NCBI GenBank assembly: GCA_029721435.1
Contig: CM056581.1
Location: 68,744,712-68,808,711, forward strand
DNA length: 64,000 bases
Direction of reading: 5' to 3'
Source of the DNA: Gymnothorax reevesii
Lineage: Eukaryota; Chordata; Actinopteri; Anguilliformes; Muraenidae
Shown: piece by piece, positions 1-9,098 of the stretch
How the letters are laid out: the number at the start of each line of letters is the position of its first letter
Position numbering within the stretch: position 1 is the stretch's first letter
Notes under the pieces: generated by a model
What the model was told of the DNA's origin: nothing
The model's input: only the letters and a program-made list of their open reading frames with translations
Database searches by the model: none
Position numbers and translations under genes: made by a program

Positions 1-864
1 AGGCTAACCTGACTGTTAACCTGAACAAGAGTGACTTTGGTTGTGCTACTGTCACCTATCTTGGCTACGTCATAGGCCAGGGTAAGGTGGCACCCATAAA
101 TGCTTAAGTCCAAGCCATCATGGACTTTCCAGTTCCTGACAACAAAAAAGCTTAGCGCCGCTTCCTTGGAATGATCGGGTACTACCGCAAGTTCTGCAAG
201 AACTTTGCTGAGATTGCTCTCAGTCTAACTAACCAACTGAAGAAAGGCGTAAAGTTCACTTGGGATGATGCATGCCAGAGAGCCTTCAATTGCCTGAAGT
301 CTCTGCTGTGTCACTTCCCCGTGCTCAAATCTCCTGACTTCAACAAACCGTTCTACATTGCGGTCGATGCTAGCGACCAAGCTTGTGGATCTGGGCTCCT
401 ACAGAGAAGTGACTCTGATGACATTGAGCATCCCGTGGCATGCTTCTCCAGGAAGTTCAATCGCCACCAAAGGAACATTTCCACAATAGAGAAGGAGCTG
501 TTGGCTATGGTTCTATCTTTTCACTTTGATGTTTATGTATGTACTGGGCAAAAGCCAATGATTGTGTACACTGACCACAGTCCGTTAATGTTTTTGAGTA
601 AGATGAAAAACAAGAATCGGAGATTGATGAATTGGAGTTTGATTTTACAGGAGTTTGACTTGGAAATTGAGCATGTAAAGGGTACTGACAATGTAATTGC
701 TGATTGCTTATCCCGTGTTTGAATATGTATATATGTATATATATCACGTGTTTATTTGAATATTGTATGATACGATATATAGACAAGTGTCCACTTAACC
801 ATTTTGTATTTAAAAAAAAAATATTGCCTTAATGAGTCAAAATTTTTCCGTTTTGGAATGGAGG
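1..864 (+). pseudogene. Gmr1-like element A: 3' end of pol (RT tail and RNase H), broken
   Basis: This is the right end of a Ty3/Gypsy-type pol gene whose left part lies outside the window. It is nearly identical in DNA to 7048-7906 of element B. It covers the end of the reverse transcriptase and the RNase H domain, whose role is to degrade the RNA strand during reverse transcription. The RNase H aspartate (AVDAS) and the later TDH and TDN motifs are visible. Two nonsense codons (TAA 105-107, TAG 153-155) replace sense codons of the intact copy, and about one codon is lost near 520. Translation ends at 720-722. The untranslated tail and purine tract (about 854-864) lead straight into a 3' LTR. 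The copy is inactive. Confidence 0.93.
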
Positions 865-1025
865 TATAATGTGAATATAGGCCACTGGATGGCAGTATTT
901 ACCTTTTTTTGTTAAGCCCAGACAGGAGCTAGGTTTGGACATGTTCCGGGCATGTCTGAAACAAGTCCCAGAGAAAAGAAAAAAAAAGTCTAAAAGGTGG
1001 GACGGGTTTGCAAAAGAGTATATAA
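865..1025 (+). repeat. Gmr1-like element A 3' LTR, left part
   Basis: Begins TATAATGTGAATATAGGCC, the same LTR start as elements B and C with one change in the terminal TG. It contains the conserved tract up to the TATATAAG promoter box, then stops abruptly at the border of the 9.1-kb TIR element. The rest of this LTR is at 10173-10513. The two pieces together give about 500 bp, matching the 492-495 bp LTRs of element B. Confidence 0.9.
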
Positions 1026-1199
1026 GGCGAGACTTTTTTGATTGTTTGGTTCACGGATTTTTTCAGGCAAAATATTTTGGGGAGGGGGGAATAAAAATAA
1101 AAATAAATATTTATTTTCCCGATATTCACGGATTATGTCAAGATATCGGAAGACACAATAAAGATCGGAAGACAGAATACATTTTTTTTTTTTTTTTAC

Positions 1200-2218
1200 A
1201 AAATATTACAGTTTTCCAATACATTGAATGTCAATACTAGAACATTTATAAACTAAGTAGGTACTATGGCAAATGCATTGGGCCCTCAACTCCAATCAGT
1301 CAAGTGAGAAACTGATCACAAATGAATAAAATATAGTTCAGATCTGACTTCTAGCGGGCGATAAAATTTGGTGTACATTGAGAAAACAGTGGTACCACCC
1401 GTTCGTTTGTGCATGTGAAACTTCAGATTTGAAAAGTACAGGAGAGTTCAAAATCACTCTCTTAGGATAGCTTGGGGGAGCCACACTCATTAATCATATT
1501 CAAAGAGACATGATGGGGCTCTTACTGCCTTACCCTAAACAAAGAGAGCCCCATCATTCCCCCCCCCCACCCCCCACCCCACTCAGGCTCACATTGGTTC
1601 ACATTGCTCGCTACATTAGTGTCGACATATTTTTGCATGATCTCCTCTATTGTCATTAATTGATATGTACTTTGTAGTATGGTTCAGTGTTCTTTCACAG
1701 TAATACTCATTCTGGTGGTGGAGTGTAATCCTGCCTGATCCAGCATAGTCTGCACTTTCCTTTTGCCTGTCATCACATTGTCCCGTTAATAGTTGTCTGT
1801 ATAGAGATTCACTTTCTTCAATTTCTTTTATTTCTTCCTCAATATCGCTTTCTCTCTTTCCTCTTCCTTTGCCCCATTCGTCCTCCATGTGTTTTGTTTT
1901 TCCTGCCGTTTAAGCATTTTTGCGCAAAATACGAAAGTTTTGCGTGGGAGCAAGAACGCTATAATAGAGCCTCTTTACGCACTGGCGTTCAATGAGAAAT
2001 ACGCACTCAATTTCCCCGGTTTCCCGAGACAATGAGGGGTAGTGCTGTCCCTCGTTGTAAAGGTCTCCTTATTGGCTACAAGGACATCTTGGTCCCATCT
2101 TCTTAGCTTGTGATATGACGGAGCAACCGTCAATCAAAGAAGTTAGTGTGATTTCAAGTATGCGAGACTCATTGGCTTTCAAGACTTGTGACTCGACAAG
2201 GATAGATCCTACAGACAT
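1200..2218. other. Left interior of the Harbinger-like element; no recognisable gene
   Basis: No family is recognised here. It holds a T-rich run (1183-1198), a hairpin whose 12-14 bp arms are near 1511-1522 and 1543-1557 (GATGGGGCTCTT and its complement), and a C-rich run at 1559-1582. A 90-codon open frame on the minus strand (1616-1888) is rich in Glu, Lys and Arg but has no motif I know. It could be a remnant of an accessory transposon protein or chance. Confidence 0.5.
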
Positions 2219-2617
2219 TAGTGCTGCAACTAACGATTATTTTGATTGTCGATTTGTCGACGATTATTTAAACGATTAATCGACTAGTCAAATTGACTTG
2301 CACAGTACAATGGTTATTTAGCTATTGGCTTTTCAATTTAGCTTGAGGTCATTTTACCCATGTGCTAACAATACAGACAATAAGGATTAATATTTCATCC
2401 AAAAATGTTTTATTAAACTTTGCTAAAAATTCGAGTCAGAATTCAAGTTTTTGAATTGTTGTCAGTGTAATGTGAATATAGGCCACTGGATGGCAGTATT
2501 TACCTTTTTTATTCAGCTCAGACTGGAGCTATGTTTAGACATGTCCTGGACATGTCTGGGGCAAGTCCCCGAAAATTAAAAAAAGAGGTCTAAATGTGGG
2601 TGGGGTCTGCAAAAGAG

Positions 2618-2626
2618 TATATAAGG
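2618..2626 (+). promoter_or_regulatory. LTR TATA box (TATATAAGG)
   Basis: TATATAAGG lies about 150 bp into the LTR and is conserved in all copies here (8060-8068, 24115-24123, 29431-29439). It would place the transcription start near 2650. This is inferred from position and conservation only. Confidence 0.65.
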
Positions 2627-2865
2627 CAAAGAATTGAGACAGTAAAGGAGTAGGAGAAATTGCAAGGAGAAGGATACATGTGACCAGACCTGTCATTTCT
2701 GTTCAAGACCTGTGAAGTTTCTTTTGTGGATTTTTGCCAGTGTTTGAGTTTTATTTTTTACCTCACCCAGCACATCACCAGGAAACTGTAAATATTTCTG
2801 TTTTTTTTTACTAATCAATCTTGGTCAGTTAGTTAGTTGTTATTAGTCTTTGTCTTTGTTTAAAA

Positions 2866-2871
2866 ATTAAA
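2866..2871 (+). promoter_or_regulatory. LTR poly(A) signal (ATTAAA)
   Basis: ATTAAA followed by a GT-rich stretch, the usual layout of a vertebrate polyadenylation signal. The 3' LTR copy at 8310-8315 would be the one used to end the transcript. Confidence 0.5.
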
Positions 2872-2960
2872 TGTGTTTAAGTTTTTAAAACTGTGTCTGT
2901 CATCCCTTGCTGTTGCTGTTGTGTTGTAGATTGTAATAACAAATTGGGGCCATAACAAAT

Positions 2961-2981
2961 TGGGGGCTCAAGGTCCGGGAT
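2961..2981 (+). promoter_or_regulatory. Primer binding site, proline-tRNA-like with 3-nt insertion
   Basis: TGGGGGCTC and GTCCGGGAT, the two halves of the 18-nt proline-tRNA primer site used by murine leukaemia viruses, are both present but separated by AAG. The site begins 3 nt after the LTR, the usual distance. In element C the two halves are separated by AA. Proline tRNA as primer is inferred; the insert would have to bulge. Confidence 0.7.
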
Positions 2982-3075
2982 AGACCATTTTGTGAGTCAT
3001 TTATTAAAAATCTAAAATTTCAGATTGTAAAATTGTTTTTGTGAATTTTCCTATATAATTATATTGACAACAGCA

Positions 3076-3411
3076 ATGGATGATTTCTTGGCATCACCAA
3101 CCGTAGGGGTTTTGAAGTCTTTTAAAAAGACCGAACTGTTGGAAATATGCAGACATTTGGAGCTGACAGAGGTAAAACCAGCCATGCGAAAAGCAAGACT
3201 GGCTAGAGAGATAGTTGAATATTACATTGATGAAAATGTGTTTGCACCAGGAGATCTGGAACAGTTTCCAATGGAAAATCCAAATATAGAAATGGAACTT
3301 AAATTAAAAATGCTAGAGATTGAAAGGGAGGAAAAAGAAAAACAGAATTTGAGAGAGAGAAAGAGGAAAGAGCAGAAAGAGAGAGACAGAGACAGAGAGA
3401 TTTTGAATTAG
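3076..3411 (+). pseudogene. gag: Element B gag, N-terminal part
   Basis: Encodes the first 111 residues of the structural protein from ATG 3076; an in-frame ATG at 3064 gives four extra residues. A SAP-like helix-rich segment (residues about 1-60, with LLEICRHLEL) is followed by a strongly charged Glu/Lys/Arg tail likely to form a coiled coil. The reading frame ends at TAG 3409-3411 inside a GA-rich tract. The protein clearly continues in another frame from 3417. Element C has the same break at the same point, so either the active source element carried it or translation crosses it by frameshifting. The gag product would package the RNA genome in cytoplasmic particles. Confidence 0.8.
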
Positions 3412-3416
3412 AGAAG

Positions 3417-4577
3417 TTGGATAGAGAAGAAAGACTCCAAATGGAGAAACTAAAAATTAAAATTGAAACTAAAAATAAATTTTGTGCCAGTCAGGAGGTA
3501 AAACTGGTGCCTCCATTTTCTGAAAAGGACGTAGACAACTATTTCCAGTGTTTTGAAAAGGTAGCAAAGAGTTGCCAGTGGCCAAAGGAACACTGGCCTC
3601 TGATGTTGCAAACTGTCCTCAAGGGTAAAGCTCAACAAGCCTATTCAGCTTTGTCTGCAGATGATTCCTCTGATTATGAGGTTGTCAAAAAGGTTATTTT
3701 GAGAGCTTATGAGTTGGTTCCAGAGGCTTACCGACAGAAATTCAGAGGTCTGAAGAAATCTGAAAATCAGACTTATGTGGAATTTGCTAATGAGAAGAAG
3801 GTTTGCTTTGAGCGCTGGTGTACTTCTATGGAGGTCAAGGATGATTTCAACTCACTAAAAGAGATGGTGTTAGTTGAAGAATTCAAGAACTGTGTTAAGG
3901 ATGATGTTAAGACCTACCTTAATGAGAAGCAAGCACTAAATTTGCAATCAGCTGCCAAATTTGCAGATGAATATGTTCTCACACATAAGTCCAAATTTCA
4001 GTCTAGCAGTAACAATAGATGGTCCCAATTTCAGAAAAAGGGTAACGGTGATACCCAAGATTCTTCACCCAAAGACAAAGACAAATCTGGTGATGGTGCT
4101 CAGAAATCCAGTAACAGGTCTGATCAAAGTGTGAAAGCTGACAGTGACAAAAGTGGTCTAGTTTGCAGTTATTGCAAGAAATCTGGTCATGTTACAACTA
4201 ACTGTTGGATCCTTAAAGCTAAGAAAGAAAAAGACAAGGATACCAAACCAAATGCCTTTGTGAAAACAAGGTTAGAAACCCCTGTAGTAGATAACCGATC
4301 TGCTAAATTGCCTGCTTCTTGTGGGGCTAAAAAGCCTGATACAGCTGACTTCGTGAGGGAGGAATTTCTTCCATTTGTGTCAGAGGGATTTGTGGCTCTG
4401 AATGAGCATACTACTCCTGTCCCCATATATATCCTAAGGGATACCGGAGCTTCTCAGTCACTTTTGTTGATGGACTCTTTGGAGTTACGTGATGAGACCG
4501 CTTCAGGGGATTTCATACTTGTACAAGGTATTGAAGGGAGGACTGTATCTGTACCCCTGCGCTCTATATTCTTGTAG
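3417..4577 (+). pseudogene. gag-pro: Element B gag C-terminal part and aspartic protease
   Basis: A 386-codon frame. Residues about 20-200 are a capsid-like helical region. A CX2CX4HX4C zinc knuckle at residues 250-263 (CSYC, GH, NC) binds nucleic acid. The retroviral-type aspartic protease active site DTGAS starts at residue 342. A TAG at 4575-4577 ends the frame where element C has a lysine codon, and the same frame continues past it into the integrase region. The stop therefore looks like one point mutation, not a natural gag/pol boundary. The protease would process the polyprotein. Confidence 0.85.
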
Positions 4578-4604
4578 TCAGATTTAGTTACAGGACAGGT
4601 AAAG

Positions 4605-5969
4605 GTGGGACTTATGTCAAGTCTACCTATCAAAGGTGTTTCTCTGTTGCTAGGCAATGACCTGGCTGGGGGCAAAGTAGTTCCCCCTGTACATCTTACT
4701 TCACAGCCGAGCACTGAAGATGGGGATGAGGACCCATCTCTGTATCCTTCTTGCGCAGTGACTCGTGCTATGGCTAAGAAGGCTAAAGAAGAAGATGATG
4801 TGGTGCCGTCCAGTACATTGAATAGTCAGGACTCAGGTGGTTCGCCTTATAACTCTGATTGGCCTACTATGGTTTCTCCGTTTGAGGACTTATCAGATAC
4901 TTTTATCAGTTCTCTATTCAGCCAGCCGGATGGGTCTGGTGATTCTGATGTGTCTGGAGACTTGTCTCTGTCCAGAAAGCGGTTGATTGAGGAGCAAACT
5001 AATGATCCTGAAATTTGTGTACGAAAGAGGAGAGCGCTTCCTGATAAAGAAATAGACGCAGTTCCAGTTGGGTATTATCTCAAGGATGGTGTGCTGATGC
5101 AGAAGTGGCGCCCTCCTGATATCCCTGCCAATGCAGATTGGGCAGTGGTCAGGCAAATTGTTGTTCCGAAGGTCTACAGGAATGAAATCTTAACAATGGC
5201 TCATAGTTTACCTTTAGGAGGTCATCTTGGTGTTAACAAGACTTTTGATAAGATCATGAAACACTTCTTTTGGCCTTGGCTTCGGAAAGACGTTTCCAAC
5301 TTTTGCAAAACCTGTCACACTTGTCAGGTAGTTGTAAAACACCAGTTAGACCCACCTGTAGCTCCATTGCAGCCTATCCCAGCATTTGGGGAGCCATTCT
5401 CTAAGGTCATTGTTGATTGTGTTGGTCCATTACTCAAGACTAGATCTGGAAATCAGTACTTGTTGGCAATCATGTGTGCATCTACCAGATTCCCCGAAGC
5501 CATACCTCTACGTAACATCAAGGCAACTGCAATCTCAAAGGCTTTGATAAAGTTCTTCACGTTGTTTGGCCTTCCCAGGGAAATTCAGTCAGACCAAGGT
5601 AGCAATTTCACTTCTGGTTTGTTTCAGCAGGTTGTGTATGAACTAGGTGCAAAGCAGATTCTTTCTAGTGCCTATCATCCAGAAAGTCAGGGTGCCTTAG
5701 AGCGGTTTCATTCCACTCTCAAGACAATGATGAGGACTTATTGCTATGACCATGAGAAAGACTGGGATGAAGATGTTCATTTGCTGTTGTTTGCAGCTAG
5801 AGAAGCAGTGCAGGAGTCTACTGGATTCAGTCCATTTGAGCTAGTGTTTGGTCATGAAGTGAGAGGACCTTTGCTATTATTGAGTGAACAATGGCAAGAG
5901 GAAGAGCCGCATATCAGTCTGTTAGACTATGTTAGCAAGTTCAAGGAAAGATTGACGTGCAGCTTGTGA
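4605..5969 (+). pseudogene. int: Element B integrase (upstream of RT)
   Basis: 454 codons continuing the frame of the preceding gag-protease segment. The first ~190 residues are the protease tail and an acidic linker. The zinc-binding HHCC module is H200, H207, C237, C240. The catalytic core has D271, D330 (SDQGSN) and E366, a D,D35E triad complete by inspection. It inserts the cDNA copy into chromosomes. A one-base insertion near 5947 ends the frame at 5967-5969; an A-run one base shorter near 6005 restores it, so only about a dozen codons are scrambled. The C-terminal GPY/F module is at the start of the next segment. Integrase before RT is the Gmr1 order. Confidence 0.9.
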
Positions 5970-6005
5970 CCTAGCCAAAGAGAACTTGAAATCAAGTCAG
6001 GGAAA

Positions 6006-7769
6006 ATGAAAACTTGGTATGATCATAAGGCTAGAAGCCGTGAGTTTAAACCAGGAGAAAAGGTCCTTGTGTTGTTTCCCTTGCAGTCCAATCCATTGCA
6101 GGCTAGATTTCATGGTCCTTATGAAATTCTGACAAAACTCAATGATCTCAATTACATTGTGAAGACTCCAGATAGGAGAAAACCAAAACAATTGTGTCAT
6201 ATTAACATGCTAAAGCCTTATCATGACAGAAATGCTAGGGTTGCAGCTGTCACTTCAGATTCTCCAATGGTCGAAACGTGTGAAGATGAGGGGGAGTTTC
6301 AAGATGATGAACCAAGAATTAAAGCTGAAGTTCTTTCATGTAAATTGTCAAACACTGAAGTGTTGCAAAATCTTGATGTAAAACTCCAGCACTTAGAACC
6401 CTCACAGAGAGATCAGTTTGAAAGGTTGATCAAGAAATATGAGGATTTGTTTCCTGATGTTCCAAAGAGAGTTACTATAGCCTCTCATGATGTTGATGTT
6501 GGTGATGCCAAACCAATAAAACAGCATCCATACCGGATGAATCCTGAAAAGAGAAAGATTGCTGAGAAAGAGGTTGAGTACATGTTAAAACATGATATTA
6601 TCAGACCCTCCAACTCCGATTGGAGTTCACCCTGTGTGCTAGTTCCAAAACCAGATGGAAGTACTAGATTCTGTTCCGATTATCGCAAAGTCAATGCTGT
6701 AACTAGAACTGATGTGTTTCCAATACCTAGGATTGATGATTGTATTGATAGAGTAGGGCAAGCAAAGTTTCTGACCAAGATTGATTTATTGAAGGGTTAT
6801 TGGTGTGCGCCTTTAACTGAGAGGGCCAAGAGCATCTCTGCTTTTGCCACACCATCTGGATTGTACCAGTATGAAGTCCTACCCTTTGGCATGAAAAATG
6901 CCCCAGCCACGTTCCAAAGGATGATACAGTCTACAATCGCCGGATTGCCACACACGGGTGCGTACATCGACGACCTGATCACATGGAGTGACTCCTGGGA
7001 AGAACATCTGAAAGATGTAGAGACGTTGTTCCAGCGCCTGACCCAGGCTAACCTGACTGTTAACCTGAACAAGAGCGACTTTGGTTGTGCTACTGTCACC
7101 TATCTTGGTTACGTCATAGGCCAGGGTAGGGTGGCACCCATAAATGCTAAAGTCCAAGCCATCATGGACTTTCCAGTTTCTGACAACAAAAAAGCTTTGC
7201 GCCGCTTCCTTGGAATGATCGGGTACTACCGCAAGTTCTGCAAGAACTTTGCTGAGATTGCTCTCAGTCTAACGAACCAACTGAAGAAAGGCGTAAAGTT
7301 CACTTGGGATGATGCATGCCAGAGAGCCTTCGATCGCCTGAAGTCTCTGCTGTGTCACTTCCCCGTGCTCAAATCTCCTGACTTCAACAAACCGTTCTCC
7401 ATCGCGGTCGATGCTAGCGACCAAGCTTGTGGATCTGTGCTCCTACAGAGAAGTGACTCTGATGACATTGAGCATCCCGTGGCATACTTCTCCAGGAAGT
7501 TCAATCGCCACCAAAGGAACTATTCCACAATAGAGAAGGAGCTGTTGGCTCTGGTCCTTTCTTTACAACACTTTGAGGTTTATGTTTGTACAGGACAAAA
7601 GCCAATGATTGTGTACACTGACCACAATCCGTTAATGTTTTTGAGTAAGATGAAAAACAAGAATCGGAGATTGTTGAATTGGAGTTTGATTTTACAGGAG
7701 TTTGACTTGGAAATTAAGCATGTGAAGGGTACAGACAATGTAATTGCTGATTGCTTATCCCGTGTTTGA
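6006..7769 (+). CDS. pol: Element B reverse transcriptase-RNase H, with integrase C-terminal module
   Basis: 587 codons. Residues about 1-75 are the integrase C-terminal chromatin-binding GPY/F-type module (FHGPYEI). Residues about 170-400 are the reverse transcriptase, with the active-site YIDD at 320-323 and the upstream LTKIDLLKGY motif. Residues about 430-587 are RNase H, with AVDAS, the ELLAL glutamate segment, TDHNP and TDNVIADCLSR. No stop or frameshift lies inside. The first ATG shown may not be a real start; the segment is probably translated as part of one polyprotein. No integrase follows RNase H: the stop is followed by 137 bp and the LTR. Confidence 0.93.
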   Translation: MKTWYDHKARSREFKPGEKVLVLFPLQSNPLQARFHGPYEILTKLNDLNYIVKTPDRRKPKQLCHINMLKPYHDRNARVAAVTSDSPMVETCEDEGEFQDDEPRIKAEVLSCKLSNTEVLQNLDVKLQHLEPSQRDQFERLIKKYEDLFPDVPKRVTIASHDVDVGDAKPIKQHPYRMNPEKRKIAEKEVEYMLKHDIIRPSNSDWSSPCVLVPKPDGSTRFCSDYRKVNAVTRTDVFPIPRIDDCIDRVGQAKFLTKIDLLKGYWCAPLTERAKSISAFATPSGLYQYEVLPFGMKNAPATFQRMIQSTIAGLPHTGAYIDDLITWSDSWEEHLKDVETLFQRLTQANLTVNLNKSDFGCATVTYLGYVIGQGRVAPINAKVQAIMDFPVSDNKKALRRFLGMIGYYRKFCKNFAEIALSLTNQLKKGVKFTWDDACQRAFDRLKSLLCHFPVLKSPDFNKPFSIAVDASDQACGSVLLQRSDSDDIEHPVAYFSRKFNRHQRNYSTIEKELLALVLSLQHFEVYVCTGQKPMIVYTDHNPLMFLSKMKNKNRRLLNWSLILQEFDLEIKHVKGTDNVIADCLSRV

Positions 7770-7895
7770 ATATGTATATATATATCATGCGTTTATTTGA
7801 ATATTGTATGATATGTATATATAGACAAGTGTTCACTTAACCATTTTGTATTGAAAAGAAAAATTTTGCCTTTATGAGTCAAAATTTTTCCCTTT

Positions 7896-7906
7896 TGGAA
7901 TGGAGG
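7896..7906 (+). promoter_or_regulatory. Polypurine tract of element B
   Basis: GGAATGGAGG lies directly before the 3' LTR at 7907. Plus-strand DNA synthesis would start here. The same tract precedes the 3' LTRs of elements A and C. Confidence 0.75.
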
Positions 7907-8401
7907 TGTAATGTGAATATAGGCCACTGGATGGCAGTATTTACCTTTTTTATTCAGCTCAGACTGGAGCTATGTTTAGACATGTCCTGGACATGTCTGG
8001 GGCAAGTCCCCGAAAATTAAAAAAAAGAGGTCTAAATGTGGGTGGGGTCTGCAAAAGAGTATATAAGGCAAAGAATTGAGACAGTAAAGGAGTAGGAGAA
8101 ATTGCAAGGAGAAGGATACATTTGACCAGACCTGTCATTTCTGTTGAAGACCTGTGAAGTTTCTTTTGTGGATTTTTGCCAGTGTTTGAGTTTTTTTTTT
8201 TTACCTCACCCAGCACATCACCAGGAAACTGTAAATATTTCTGTTTTTTTTTTACTAATCAATCTTGGTCAGTTAGTTAGTTGTTATTAGTCTTTGTCTT
8301 TGTTTAAAAATTAAATGTGTTTACGTTTTTAAAACTGTGTCTGTCATCCCTTGCTGTTGCTGTTGTGTTGTAGATTGTAGTAACAAATTGGGGCCATAAT
8401 A
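7907..8401 (+). repeat. Element B 3' LTR
   Basis: 495 bp, starting TGTAATGTG and ending CCATAATA (terminal CA changed to TA). It carries the TATA box at 8060-8068 and ATTAAA at 8310-8315. TCAG follows at once, matching the 5' flank. Confidence 0.93.
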
Positions 8402-9090
8402 TCAGGCTAAAGTGTGAATATAAAAAAATAAATTCATTATTTTTCTGATCACCAAGGACAGGTAGCAGCAGCAGCAGCAAAAAAAAAAAAGTTTTCCTTT
8501 AATTAAAAAATCAGCATTTTGTGAATAACATTCTTTGGTCTAGAGTCTTTGATATTAAACCAGGTATATCCAGAGGTGTATAAAGTACTGGAATAAAATA
8601 ACAGAGTAAAAGTAGAAGTACCATAACTGACAGTCACTTTGGTAAAAGTTGAAGTCACCCATAAGAAAATTACTTGCAAAAAAGTCTTAAAGTAGCTCAG
8701 ATTAAATGTACTTAAGTACCAAAAGTATTTTGTGAAAAAAATACTTATAAGTATATATAACTATCAAAAGCTCTAGTACAAGTACAAAGTATTTTTCACA
8801 GTACGCATTGAAAGAAGAGGAACAACCAATCTTTATTCTCTCCTGGTGCTCTTTAATCAATTTTTAGGTGTATGAAAAATACGGTATTCAGTATTCGGCT
8901 TGCTTGTGAATGTTCAATAAATGATCCTGGTGTGCCATCTAGTGATAGAATATTGTAACTGCGTGTATAAATTTGCAGCTCCATACAAATGAAATACTTT
9001 TTCAATGACATAACGACAAATTATCGATGAATTAATTAGTCAACAACGAACAAATTTTGTCGACAATGTCGATGAATCGTTGCTCCCCTA
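8402..9090. other. Right interior of the hAT element; no gene
   Basis: Non-coding. It contains a (CAG)n run at 8465-8478 followed by an A-run, then an A/T-rich tract with repeated AAGTAC motifs, then the hAT right end. I see no transposase-like frame. Confidence 0.55.
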
Positions 9091-9098
9091 ACAGACAT

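Larger units (their letters stand above)
2466..2957 (+). repeat. Element B 5' LTR
   Basis: Starts TGTAATGTG and ends CCATAACA, the TG...CA rule for LTRs. It is 492 bp and near-identical to 7907-8401. It contains a TATA box and an ATTAAA signal followed by a GT-rich stretch, in positions expected for U3, R and U5. The last 20 bp include AACAAATTGGGGCC, an imperfect copy of the sequence just downstream that carries the primer site. Confidence 0.93.
2466..8401 (+). mobile_element. Gmr1-like Ty3/Gypsy LTR retrotransposon, element B (nearly complete)
   Basis: A complete element of 5.94 kb: 5' LTR, primer site, gag, protease, integrase, reverse transcriptase, RNase H, purine tract, 3' LTR. It is flanked by a 4-bp duplication TCAG (2462-2465 and 8402-8405). 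The integrase lies upstream of the RT, the order that defines the Gmr1 group of deuterostome Ty3/Gypsy elements. The LTRs differ by roughly five substitutions by eye plus homopolymer indels, so insertion was fairly recent. Coding damage is light: a gag frameshift shared with copy C, one nonsense codon and a compensated frameshift. Confidence 0.93.
2219..9090. mobile_element. hAT non-autonomous element, containing Gmr1-like element B
   Basis: The ends TAGTGCTGCAACTAACG (left) and the reverse complement of TAGGGGAGCAACGATTC (right) are related inverted termini of the type common in fish hAT elements. Exact 8-bp copies of ACAGACAT flank it (2211-2218 and 9091-9098), the duplication size diagnostic of hAT. 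Subtracting the Gmr1-like insertion leaves about 930 bp with no transposase. The interior right of the retroelement (8570-8800) has an A-rich tract with repeated AAGTAC motifs, resembling another dispersed fish repeat. Confidence 0.85.

Noticed and set aside
1616..1888. 90-codon minus-strand frame inside the Harbinger-like element
   Set aside because: No recognisable motif; kept only as part of the interior description.
2466..8401. Endogenous retrovirus
   Set aside because: The proline-type primer site and 4-bp duplication are retrovirus-like, but there is no envelope frame, and the pol order is that of Gmr1 elements.
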